Part shown: one piece after another, positions 43,520 through 51,107 of the stretch | How the letters are laid out: every line of letters starts with the position of its first letter | Position numbering within the stretch: position 1 is the stretch's first letter | Assembly: GCF_014650035.1 (NCBI RefSeq) | Contig: NZ_BMUE01000001.1 | Coordinates: 434,001-498,000 of the forward strand | DNA from: Streptomyces lucensis JCM 4490 | GTDB taxonomy: Bacteria > Actinomycetota > Actinomycetes > Streptomycetales > Streptomycetaceae | Length of the DNA: 64,000 nt | Direction: 5' to 3' | Program-made: the position numbers and the translations under genes | Notes under the pieces: generated by a model | What the model was told of the DNA's origin: nothing | The model's input: only the letters and a program-made list of their open reading frames with translations | Database searches by the model: none

Positions 43520-44053
43520 CTACTCGGCCAGCACGGCCTCGGCGTCGAGGGTGACGCCCACGGCCTGGACCACGGAGGCGATCTTGAACGCCTCCTGGAC
43601 CACGTCGCGCTCCACGCCGGCCTTGCGCAGCACCTGCTCGTGCGAGTCCAGGCACATGCCGCAGCCGTTGATCGCGGAGACCGCGAAGGACCACAGCTCG
43701 AAGTCGACCTTCTCCACGCCCGGGTTGCCGATGACGTTCATCCGCAGACCGGCGCGCAGGGTGCCGTACTCGTGGTCGGACAGCAGGTGCCGGGTGCGGT
43801 AGAAGACGTTGTTCATCGCCATCACCGCGGCGGCGGCCTTGGCGGCCGTGTACGCCTCCGGCGACAGGTTGGCCTTCGCCTCCGGCTCCAGCTCACGCAG
43901 CACGATCGGGGAACGGGAGGCGATGGCGGTCGCCAGCACCGTGCCCCACAGCTGCTGCGCCGGCAGCTCCGAGTTGCCGATGACCGAGCCCAGGTTGAGC
44001 TTCAGGTCCTTGGCGTAGTCGGGGATGCGGGACTTCAGGGAGTCGAGCGACAC
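43520..44053 (-). CDS. ahpD: Alkyl hydroperoxidase AhpD
   Basis: The protein has 177 residues. The active-site segment [20 protein letters not shown] contains the redox pair Cys131-Cys134 and His138. AhpD re-reduces AhpC via lipoyl adaptor proteins in actinobacteria. It lies three bases downstream of ahpC on the minus strand, in one operon under the divergent oxyR region. Confidence 0.96.
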   Translation of the reverse strand: MSLDSLKSRIPDYAKDLKLNLGSVIGNSELPAQQLWGTVLATAIASRSPIVLRELEPEAKANLSPEAYTAAKAAAAVMAMNNVFYRTRHLLSDHEYGTLRAGLRMNVIGNPGVEKVDFELWSFAVSAINGCGMCLDSHEQVLRKAGVERDVVQEAFKIASVVQAVGVTLDAEAVLAE

Positions 44054-44056
44054 GGG

Positions 44057-44611
44057 TCACTCACCAGCCAGCAGCGCGACCGGGTCGAGCGTCTCGTCGC
44101 CCTTGCTCCAGTTGCACGGGCACAGCTCGTCCGTCTGCAGGGCGTCCAGGACCCGCAGGACCTCCTTGGGGTTACGGCCGACGGAGCCGGCGGTCACCAT
44201 GGAGAACTGGATCTCGTTGTTCTGGTCGACGATGAAGACGGCGCGCTTGGCGAAGCCGTCCTCGCCCTCGATGCCGAGGTCGCGCATCAGCTCGTGCTTC
44301 GAGTCCGCCATCATCGGGAACGGCAGGTCGCGCAGGTCGTCGTGGTCCTTGCGCCAGGCGTGGTGGACGAACTCGGAGTCACCGGAGAAGCCGAGGACCT
44401 GCGCGTCGCGGTCGGCGAACTCGTCGTTCAGCTTGCCGAACGCGGCGATCTCGGTCGGGCACACGAAGGTGAAGTCCTTGGGCCACGCAAAAATGATCTT
44501 CCACTTGCCCTCGTAGGTCTTGTGGTTGATCGTCTCGAACTCCGCGCCCTTCTCCAGCGAGACGCAGGCGGTCAGTTCGAACTCGGGGAACTTGTCACCG
44601 ACAGTGAGCAC
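44057..44611 (-). CDS. ahpC: Alkyl hydroperoxide reductase subunit AhpC (peroxiredoxin)
   Basis: The protein has 184 residues. The peroxidatic cysteine is Cys51 in FTFVCPTE; Cys164 and Cys166 (ELCPCNW) are the resolving region. It reduces organic peroxides and H2O2. GTG at 44611 follows GGAGAG. A perfect 10-bp hairpin (44630-44656) lies just upstream of the ribosome site in the transcript. The operon is divergent from oxyR and is expected to be peroxide-inducible. Confidence 0.97.
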   Translation of the reverse strand: MLTVGDKFPEFELTACVSLEKGAEFETINHKTYEGKWKIIFAWPKDFTFVCPTEIAAFGKLNDEFADRDAQVLGFSGDSEFVHHAWRKDHDDLRDLPFPMMADSKHELMRDLGIEGEDGFAKRAVFIVDQNNEIQFSMVTAGSVGRNPKEVLRVLDALQTDELCPCNWSKGDETLDPVALLAGE

Positions 44612-44744
44612 GCGCTCTCCTTGCAGCGAGGAAAGACCCCTTTTGAGGGTCTTTCCCATGGGTTGGACTTTGTTGATGTTGGCACAGGGCGCATTGATTA
44701 GGGAAATAGCTACACTCGGTCGGGTTGATCGGAGGTGGTTATCA
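44612..44744. promoter_or_regulatory. ahpC-oxyR divergent control region with leader hairpin
   Basis: The 133-bp region carries both ribosome sites (GGAGAG for ahpC at 44615-44620, GGAGG for oxyR at 44731-44735). GGAAAGACCC/GGGTCTTTCC (44630-44639/44647-44656) forms a perfect stem in the ahpC leader. An AT-rich centre (44690-44716, ATTGATTAGGGAAATAGCTAC) is the likely OxyR and polymerase site; TACACT at 44711 is the best -10 for oxyR. Exact promoter elements cannot be fixed. Confidence 0.65.
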
Positions 44745-45695
44745 GTGTCCATCGGTAACGGCAGGCGCAGGCAGCCGAGCCTGTCGCAGCTGCGTGCCTT
44801 CGCCGCCGTCGCGGAGCACCTGCACTTCCGGGACGCGGCGGCAGCCATCGGGATGAGCCAGCCCGCGCTGTCCGGAGCGGTCTCGGCGCTGGAGGAGACG
44901 CTCGGAGTGACCCTCCTGGAGCGTACGACGCGCAAGGTACTGCTCTCGCCGGCGGGGGAGCGGCTCGCCGTCCGGGCCAAGGCGGTGCTGGACGCGGTCG
45001 GGGCGCTGCTGGAGGAGGCGGAGGCGGTGCGGGCGCCGTTCACCGGGGTGCTGAGGCTCGGGGTGATCCCGACGGTCGCGCCGTACCTGCTGCCCACCGT
45101 GCTGCGGCTGGTGCACGAGCGGTATCCGCACCTGGATCTGCAGGTGCACGAGGAGCAGACCGCGAATCTGGTCGACGGCCTGAACTCCGGCCGGCTCGAC
45201 CTGCTGTTGCTGGCCGTGCCGCTCGGTGTGCCCGGGGTCGTCGAACTGCCGCTCTTCGACGAGGACTTCGTGCTCGTCACCCCGCTGGAGAGCGGGCTGG
45301 GCGGCCGTGAGGGGATTCCGCGCGAGGCCCTGAAGGAGCTGAACCTGCTGCTCCTGGACGAGGGGCACTGCCTGCGCGACCAGGCCCTGGACATCTGCCG
45401 GGAGGCCGGCCGGGAGGACGCGCCGGTGACCACGACGGCCGCGGGTCTGTCCACGCTCGTCCAGCTCGTCGCCGGCGGTCTGGGCTGCACGCTGCTGCCG
45501 CGGACCGCGCTGAAGCTGGAGACGGCCCGCAGCAGCCAACTCCTCACGGGATACTTCGCCGACCCCGCGCCGACCCGCCGCGTGGCACTGGCCATGCGGG
45601 CGGGGGCGGCGCGGGGTGCGGAGTACGAGGAGCTGGCGGCCGCCCTGCGGGAGGCGCTGCGGGCGCTTCCGGTGCGGGTGCTGGAGCCGGCGTGA
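44745..45695 (+). CDS. oxyR: Peroxide-sensing LysR regulator OxyR
   Basis: The protein has 316 residues. The N-terminal LysR helix-turn-helix reads LHFRDAAAAIGMSQPALSGAVSALE. The effector domain contains the redox cysteines Cys209 and Cys218 (EGHCLRDQALDIC), the spacing expected for OxyR disulfide switching. It is divergent from ahpC-ahpD, which it would activate upon peroxide stress. GTG at 44745 follows GGAGGTGG. Confidence 0.95.
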   Translation: MSIGNGRRRQPSLSQLRAFAAVAEHLHFRDAAAAIGMSQPALSGAVSALEETLGVTLLERTTRKVLLSPAGERLAVRAKAVLDAVGALLEEAEAVRAPFTGVLRLGVIPTVAPYLLPTVLRLVHERYPHLDLQVHEEQTANLVDGLNSGRLDLLLLAVPLGVPGVVELPLFDEDFVLVTPLESGLGGREGIPREALKELNLLLLDEGHCLRDQALDICREAGREDAPVTTTAAGLSTLVQLVAGGLGCTLLPRTALKLETARSSQLLTGYFADPAPTRRVALAMRAGAARGAEYEELAAALREALRALPVRVLEPA

Positions 45696-45846
45696 CCGGG
45701 GCGGCGGGGCACATTGTGGGCTCGCCGTCGCCTGTGGGGGCCGTCCCGGCGTCACCCGTGTGCGCAGTCGGGGCGTTGCGGGGTGGCCGTCGGTCGGGCC
45801 TGGCGGCGGTGGTGGGCTTGCCGGCGCTGCCGGGTGCCGCTGCGCC

Positions 45847-46026
45847 CACCCGTGCCGCCCCAGCGGCACGACTGCCCGCAGCTGCGGCGTCGGAGGCGGC
45901 GCGGCTGGGGGGGGCGGGGGCTGGGCTGCCTACGGCTGCGGTGCCCCGGGGGCGCTGCCGGCAGGGCACCCGTGCCGCCCCCAGCGGCACGACTGCGCAG
46001 CTGCGGCGTCGGGGGCGGCGCGGCTG
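45847..46026. repeat. Two copies of a ~60-bp hairpin-forming intergenic repeat
   Basis: Copy 1 (45847-45907) and copy 2 (45967-46026) begin exactly 120 bp apart and match almost throughout, starting CACCCGTGCCGCCCC. Each can fold through CGTGCCGC/GCGGCACG (45851-45870 and 45971-45991) with a four- or five-base C-rich loop, then GCAGCTGC. An inverted fragment GGCAGTCGTGCCG ends the region near 46066. The 374-bp gap 45696-46069 between the convergent oxyR and ABC permease genes contains no other feature; termination in both directions is likely. Confidence 0.75.
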
Positions 46027-46069
46027 TCCGCGGCTGCCGCACAGCAACGCCACGGCAGTCGTGCCGGGG

Positions 46070-48400
46070 CTACTCCGTGCGCAGGCCCTCCGGGCGCATC
46101 AGGCGGAACAGGGGCGGCAGGCTGAGCAGGGTGACGGTGATGACGACCGCCGCGCCGGCGCCGGTCATCGACACCACGCTCGCCCAGTCGACGGCCACCG
46201 GGGTCGCCGCCATCTTCAGCAGCACCGTACCGAGGGCGAGGCCCACGGCCGAGGCCAGCAGCAGGCCGAGGGCGATGGGGACCGCCGTCTGCCACAGCAC
46301 CGACAGGCCCAGGGTGCGGCGCCGGGTGCCGAAGGCGACCAGTGACGACAGCAGCTTGCGCCGCTCGCGCAACTGCTCCAGCTGCGAGACCAGCAGGCTC
46401 GCGCCGATCAGCGACAGCACACAGATCGCGCCGATGAGCAGGCCGGTGCGCAGGGAGGCGTACTTCCCCGACTGTTCGGTCGACGTCCAGTGCCAGGCGT
46501 TGGCGAGGGGGTCGACCCGCGCGGCCGTCGTGCGGACGTACTCCTCCGCGTCCGGCACGGCCGGATCGAGGCGGACGTAGACCTGCTGGTACAACGTCGG
46601 CGCGGCCCGGGCGGGCAGGACGGACGGGGTGACCAGCAGACCGTTGACGTTGGTCTGCAGCGCGTCCTTGCGGGCGGTCACGTGCCGCAGGCCGGCCGGT
46701 ATCGTCCAGGGGATCTCGCGGCCCCGATCGCCTTCCGTGTAGGTCGGCTCGATGAAGCCGTGGCGTCCCGGCGTGAAGGCCTTGACGGCGGCTTCGTCGT
46801 GGGCGTCGGGCACCACGAAGACGTCACCGTCCCGGCAGGACGGCAGGTGGGCCAGCTCGCGCAGCGCGGCGCAGTCGCCGACGGTGATGCCGGCCGTGTG
46901 GTCGGGGTCGCGGCGCTTGTCGCCGAGCCCGCCGCTGGAGATCGCCACCGACGCCCTGACGCCCTTGGTGTGCTGGAACTCCCGTGCCGCCACGTCGAGT
47001 CGGGCCCCGTCGGACAGGTCGACCTCCATCTGCACCCGGTTGGGGTCCCGGCCGGTCTCCTTGGTGTACTGGCTCTCCACGCCTGCGAAGAGCATCTGCA
47101 GCGCGATCGCCCCGGCCACCGCCACCGCGATGCCGTTGACCATGCGGGCCGCCGAGCCGCTGGTCAGCTGAAGCCGCCGGATGGCGAGTTGCCAGGACAC
47201 GGCGCCGGAACCGAGCCGGGCGACGACGGCCTCGACGACCCACGGCAGCAGCGCGGTCACCCCGACCAGCAGCAGCATCACGCCGCCGATCACCAGGTAC
47301 TGGTTGAAGTCGCCGTTGGAACGGCCCTGGCCGATCATCGGGTAGAGCATGCCGAGGCCCGCCAGCGGCAGCAGCAGCCGCCACCACAGGCGCCGGCGTG
47401 CCTGCTTGGCCGTGCGCACCACACCGAGCGGCTCGACGACCACTCCGCGCATCGCCAGCAGCGTCACCAGCACGGCGGCGGCCGGCACCGCCACCGCGAC
47501 CAGCGCGACCAGCGCGGGGGAGGGGTCCAGATAGCTGGGGAAGAAGCTCTCGCCCAACACCTCGACCGAGCCCGCCGCCTGACGTCCCAGCAGGAAGAAC
47601 CCGGTGCCGACGACGAGCCCCAGCAGTGCCCCAGCCAACGCCTCACCGGCCGCGATCCGGCGGGTCATCCGGCTGTCGGAGCCCACCAGCCGCAGCGCGG
47701 CCAGCCGGCGGTCGCGCCGCTCGCCGCCGAACCGCACGGCCGCGGCGATGAACACGGCGACCGGCATCAGCAGCACGACGAACACGACCAGCATCATCAG
47801 GATGAGCACCGGGTCGGCCCGCTCGGTCGTCGGGTGCGCTTCGCCGAACGCGCTCAGCCGCGCCACCCGTGTACTGCCCGGCTCGGTGACCAGGTCGTCG
47901 GCGCCCGCGTAGTAGGCCAGCTCCTGCGACCCGATCAGTCCCGGCTCGCCGATCGTGCCGGTGATCCGGTACGGGAGCCGCTGGCGCAGCAGCTTCGCCC
48001 CGTCCGAGGAGAGCAGCTCCTTCAGTGCGGGCGAGACGACCATGTCGCCCTTCGCCGGGAAGCGGTCCAGGCCGGGGGGCAGCGGCGCCCGCCTGCCCTC
48101 GGGCTGCAGGCGCCGGCCCCGGATGTCCCTGGAGTGCCACTTGGTGTCGCTCTCCCCGACCAGCACGGTGTTGTCGGCCCTGGGCGGCACCTTCGTGCTG
48201 TAGGTGAAGTCCTGGCGGGCCTCCTCGCGCTGGTGCCGTACCGTCAGCACGTTCGGCAGCGCGGTCGTCAGCAGCAGCAGCGCCACCCCGAGCCCCACGC
48301 CGACCGCCGTCAGCACCATCCGGACCCAGCCCTCGCGCCCGCCGGTGAAGGCGAACCGGACCCCCATGCCCAGGTCCCTGCACCACTGCCGCACGTTCAT
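46070..48400 (-). CDS. ABC transporter permease (FtsX/MacB-like)
   Basis: The protein has 776 residues. It has an N-terminal helix and large outer loop, then two sets of FtsX-type transmembrane helices, with typical segments VLILMMLVVFVVLLMPVAVFIAAAV and MSFIGAS-like LIGAICVLSLIGASLLVSQ. Duplicated FtsX domains suit a lipoprotein- or peptide-handling ABC system. The start overlaps the stop of the ATPase gene as ATGA. Regulated by the PadR protein at the head of the operon; substrate unknown. Confidence 0.88.
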   Translation of the reverse strand: MNVRQWCRDLGMGVRFAFTGGREGWVRMVLTAVGVGLGVALLLLTTALPNVLTVRHQREEARQDFTYSTKVPPRADNTVLVGESDTKWHSRDIRGRRLQPEGRRAPLPPGLDRFPAKGDMVVSPALKELLSSDGAKLLRQRLPYRITGTIGEPGLIGSQELAYYAGADDLVTEPGSTRVARLSAFGEAHPTTERADPVLILMMLVVFVVLLMPVAVFIAAAVRFGGERRDRRLAALRLVGSDSRMTRRIAAGEALAGALLGLVVGTGFFLLGRQAAGSVEVLGESFFPSYLDPSPALVALVAVAVPAAAVLVTLLAMRGVVVEPLGVVRTAKQARRRLWWRLLLPLAGLGMLYPMIGQGRSNGDFNQYLVIGGVMLLLVGVTALLPWVVEAVVARLGSGAVSWQLAIRRLQLTSGSAARMVNGIAVAVAGAIALQMLFAGVESQYTKETGRDPNRVQMEVDLSDGARLDVAAREFQHTKGVRASVAISSGGLGDKRRDPDHTAGITVGDCAALRELAHLPSCRDGDVFVVPDAHDEAAVKAFTPGRHGFIEPTYTEGDRGREIPWTIPAGLRHVTARKDALQTNVNGLLVTPSVLPARAAPTLYQQVYVRLDPAVPDAEEYVRTTAARVDPLANAWHWTSTEQSGKYASLRTGLLIGAICVLSLIGASLLVSQLEQLRERRKLLSSLVAFGTRRRTLGLSVLWQTAVPIALGLLLASAVGLALGTVLLKMAATPVAVDWASVVSMTGAGAAVVITVTLLSLPPLFRLMRPEGLRTE

Positions 48401-49086
48401 ATGGCCCGCTCCATGTCGCGGGACCTGCCGTCGCGTACGACGATCTCCCGGTCGGAGTAGGCGGCCACCCGGGCCTCGTGCGTGACCAGCACGACGGCCG
48501 CGTTGGTGGAACGGGCCGCGTCGGTCAGCAGCTCCATCACGCGCTCGCCGTTGAGGGAGTCCAGCGCGCCGGTCGGCTCGTCGGCGAACACCACCCGCGG
48601 CCCGGTGACCAGCGCCCGCGCCACCGCGACGCGCTGCCCCTGGCCGCCGGAGACCTCGCCGGGCCGTTTGTCCTTGAGGACGTCGACCTCCAGGCGCTCC
48701 ATCCAGGTGAGCGCGGTCCGCTCGGCCTGCCGGCGGGAGGTGCCGTTCAGCCTGAGCGGCAGGGCGACGTTCTCCACGCAGGTCAGTTCGGGGACGAGCT
48801 GACCGAACTGGAAGACGAATCCGAAGTCGCTGCGGCGCAGCGCGCTGCGCTGGGTGTCGTTCATGGTGGCCAGCTCGCGGCCGTCGTAGGTGATCGAGCC
48901 GGAGTCGGGCGGCACGATGCCTGCGAGGCAGTGCAGCAGCGTCGACTTGCCGGAACCGGAGGGGCCCATCACGGCGACGACCTCGCCGGCGTGGATGGAG
49001 AACTCGGCGCCGTCGAGGGCGACCGTCGGGCCGTAGGCCTTGCGCAGGTTCTCGGCGGTGAGCAGGGAGCCGGGGGGAGGAGTCAT
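48397..49086 (-). CDS. ABC transporter ATP-binding protein
   Basis: The protein has 229 residues with all ABC motifs: Walker A GPSGSGKSTL, Q-loop FVFQFGQ, signature VSGGQGQRVAVARAL, Walker B VVFADEPTGALDS and the H-loop VTHEARV. It is of the LolD/MacB type that pairs with FtsX-like permeases. The start overlaps the PadR stop (ATGA), and its own stop overlaps the permease start, so the three genes are strictly coupled. Confidence 0.95.
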   Translation of the reverse strand: MTPPPGSLLTAENLRKAYGPTVALDGAEFSIHAGEVVAVMGPSGSGKSTLLHCLAGIVPPDSGSITYDGRELATMNDTQRSALRRSDFGFVFQFGQLVPELTCVENVALPLRLNGTSRRQAERTALTWMERLEVDVLKDKRPGEVSGGQGQRVAVARALVTGPRVVFADEPTGALDSLNGERVMELLTDAARSTNAAVVLVTHEARVAAYSDREIVVRDGRSRDMERAI

Positions 49087-49607
49087 CGGGCCACCGCCTC
49101 GCGGAGCTTGTCGAGGCGCGCCGCGGTCAGCTCCAGCCAGCGCAGGTCGGCCTCCAGGTGGAACAGGGCGTGGTCGCAGATCAGCTGGTCCGCGAGGTCG
49201 CCCTTGCGCTTGCGGTCGGTCAGGATCCGCATGCTGCGCAGGTGCTCGGCGCGCTGGGTGTCGAGGACGTCGGCCGCGTCGCGGTGGGTGAGGAGCGCGA
49301 GGACGACCTTCGTGTAGAGGGTCGACTGGAGGTACTCCTCCGGCTTCTCCGGCGTCGCGAGCCACCGCTCGACGTCGGTGACGCCGGCGTCGGTGATGGC
49401 GTACCGCTTGCGCTCGGGCCCGCCGCCCGTCTCGATTCCGTCGACCTCGACCAGGCCGTTCTTCAGCAGACGGGACATCGTCGAGTAGACCTGGCCGTAG
49501 TGCAGCGGCCGGTCGTGACCGAACTTCTCGTCGAAGGCCCGCTTCAGGTCGTAACCGTGACGCGGGCCGGACTCCAGGAGTCCCAGGAGGGTGTGACCGA
49601 TGGACAT
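49083..49607 (-). CDS. PadR-family repressor of the ABC operon
   Basis: The protein has 174 residues. A PadR winged helix (LGLLESGPRHGYDLKRAFDEKF ... YGQVYSTMSRLLKNGLVEV in parts) is followed by the Vir-like helical dimerisation domain. As first gene of the ABC operon with an overlapping junction it is almost certainly an autorepressor, relieved by the transported compound. The ATG at 49607 lies seven bases after a TAGAGT box, so the mRNA may be leaderless. The repeats at 49619-49649 are its likely operator. Confidence 0.93.
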   Translation of the reverse strand: MSIGHTLLGLLESGPRHGYDLKRAFDEKFGHDRPLHYGQVYSTMSRLLKNGLVEVDGIETGGGPERKRYAITDAGVTDVERWLATPEKPEEYLQSTLYTKVVLALLTHRDAADVLDTQRAEHLRSMRILTDRKRKGDLADQLICDHALFHLEADLRWLELTAARLDKLREAVAR

Positions 49608-49618
49608 GCCCCGCACTC

Positions 49619-49649
49619 TACACACGGTGTATACGCAAGGTGTATACGC
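49619..49649 (-). promoter_or_regulatory. PadR operator/promoter
   Basis: GGTGTATACGC is repeated at 49626-49636 and 49639-49649, and the dyad TACAC-ACG-GTGTA (49619-49631) overlaps the first copy. On the minus strand the same region supplies the bases just before TAGAGT. Short GTGTA/TACAC half-sites are typical for PadR. Confidence 0.6.
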
Positions 49650-49701
49650 CGAGTGTGCGGTGTGTGGCGGGCGGTAGGGCCGTGCAGGTGGGGGGCGATT
49701 G

Positions 49702-49935
49702 TCACGGTTCCGATACAGGCGGCCTGCCCCGGCGGGGCAGCGGGCCGGTCTCCTTCGGCAGCCGTCCCGCCTCCGCCAGCGCCTTGCGCAGCAGGAACTC
49801 GATCTGGGCGTTCGCCGACCGCAGCTCGTCCCCGGCCCAGCGGGCGAGGGCCTCGTACACCGACGGGTCCAGCCGCAGCAGCACCTGCTTGCGCTGCTGC
49901 GGCCGCCGCTTCGGGGTCTCCGGGGAGTCCGTCAC
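49702..49935 (-). CDS. Small ribbon-helix-helix protein
   Basis: The protein has 77 residues. The core RKQVLLRLDPSVYEALARWA ... LRSANAQIEFLLRKALAEAG matches Arc/MetJ-like ribbon-helix-helix DNA-binding proteins. The GTG start overlaps the SPFH gene stop as GTGA, so it is co-translated with it. It resembles an antitoxin-type repressor, but no toxin gene is next to it. It may regulate its own operon through the palindrome upstream of the SPFH gene. Confidence 0.8.
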   Translation of the reverse strand: MTDSPETPKRRPQQRKQVLLRLDPSVYEALARWAGDELRSANAQIEFLLRKALAEAGRLPKETGPLPRRGRPPVSEP

Positions 49936-50879
49936 TGGTAGAGGGTCCCGGTGTTCAGGACCGGCTGCGGGGCCCGGTCGCCGCACAGCACCACCATCAG
50001 GTTCGACACCATCGCCGCCTTGCGCTCCTCGTCCAGTTCCACGATGTCCTGCTCGGCGATCCGGGCGAGCGCCGCCTCGACCATTCCCACGGCGCCGTCG
50101 ACGATCTGCCGCCGCGCCGCCACGACCGCGCCCGCCTGCTGCCGCTGGAGCATCGCCGAGGCGATCTCGGGAGCGTACGCGAGGTGCGTGAAGCGTGACT
50201 CGATGATGTGCACACCGGCCGCCTGCACCCGCGCCTGCAGCTCGACGGCCAGCTTCTCGGTGATCTCCTCGGCGTTGCCGCGCAGCGACAGGCCGTCCTC
50301 GTCGTGGGCGTCGTAGGGGTACTCGATCGCGATGTGCCGTACGGCGGTCTCGGTCTGGGTGGCCACGAACTCCACGAAGTCGTCCACCTCGAAGGTGGCC
50401 TGGGCGGTGTCCTGGACCTTCCAGACCACGACCGCGGCCAGCTCGATCGGGTTGCCGTAGGCGTCGTTGACCTTCAGCACGGCGGTCTCGTGGTTGCGCA
50501 CCCGCGTGGAGATCCGGGTCCGCGAGGTGAACGGGTTCACCCAGCGCAGCCCGTCCTGCCGGATCGTGCCCCGGTACCGGCCGAAGAGCTGCACGACCCG
50601 CGCCTCGCCGGGCGCGACCGTGTTCAGGCCGCGCATGGCGATGACGGCCGCGACGAGGACGAGGGCGCCGGCCAGGGCGAGCCCGGCCTGGGCGCCGGAG
50701 GAGGAGGCCGCCGAGGAGGCGGCGAACAGCGCGCCGGCGACGCCGAGACCCAGCAGCCCCAGCAGCAGGGCGAGTCCGCCGCCGATGCTGTGCGCGGTGA
50801 ACTCCCGTACCCGCGGCGCCGGTATCTCGGGCACGTCGGCGGTGGCGGCCGCTGGGCGGGCGGGCTCGTGTGCGGACAT
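49932..50879 (-). CDS. SPFH/Band 7 membrane protein
   Basis: The protein has 315 residues. A cytoplasmic N-terminus is followed by two hydrophobic segments (about 32-85), then the SPFH domain: [27 protein letters not shown] (in part), [21 protein letters not shown] and a helical C-terminal region ([19 protein letters not shown]). Such proteins form large membrane-associated assemblies. It is the first gene of a two-gene operon with the ribbon-helix-helix protein, and is divergent from the penicillin-binding protein gene. Confidence 0.9.
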   Translation of the reverse strand: MSAHEPARPAAATADVPEIPAPRVREFTAHSIGGGLALLLGLLGLGVAGALFAASSAASSSGAQAGLALAGALVLVAAVIAMRGLNTVAPGEARVVQLFGRYRGTIRQDGLRWVNPFTSRTRISTRVRNHETAVLKVNDAYGNPIELAAVVVWKVQDTAQATFEVDDFVEFVATQTETAVRHIAIEYPYDAHDEDGLSLRGNAEEITEKLAVELQARVQAAGVHIIESRFTHLAYAPEIASAMLQRQQAGAVVAARRQIVDGAVGMVEAALARIAEQDIVELDEERKAAMVSNLMVVLCGDRAPQPVLNTGTLYQ

Positions 50880-50918
50880 GGGTGTCCCCCGTTCTCGGTG
50901 TGCTCCGGCCGGAGCGCC

Positions 50919-50946
50919 TAGCTTGCTTCTAGCTAAGTGATATCAC
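50919..50946. promoter_or_regulatory. Palindrome upstream of the SPFH operon
   Basis: GTGATATCAC (50937-50946) is a perfect 10-bp palindrome. Directly beside it TAGCT occurs twice (50919-50923 and 50930-50934), within TAGCTTGCTTCTAGCTAAG. The AT-rich block stands out and lies 40-67 bp before the SPFH start, where a repressor would block transcription. Confidence 0.6.
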
Positions 50947-51107
50947 ATTACCGCGCGAGGCAACCTTGCGGCCTTCCAGACCGTCGGTTCCCTTGGGGCG
51001 GGTGCTGATTGTCACGTCCGCAAAAGAGCGGATCGGTCGCCCTTTGTCATATAGGGGGGTGTTAGCTTTCGGAGCTGACCCCGAGACGGAAGCGAGCGTA
51101 GGGACCC

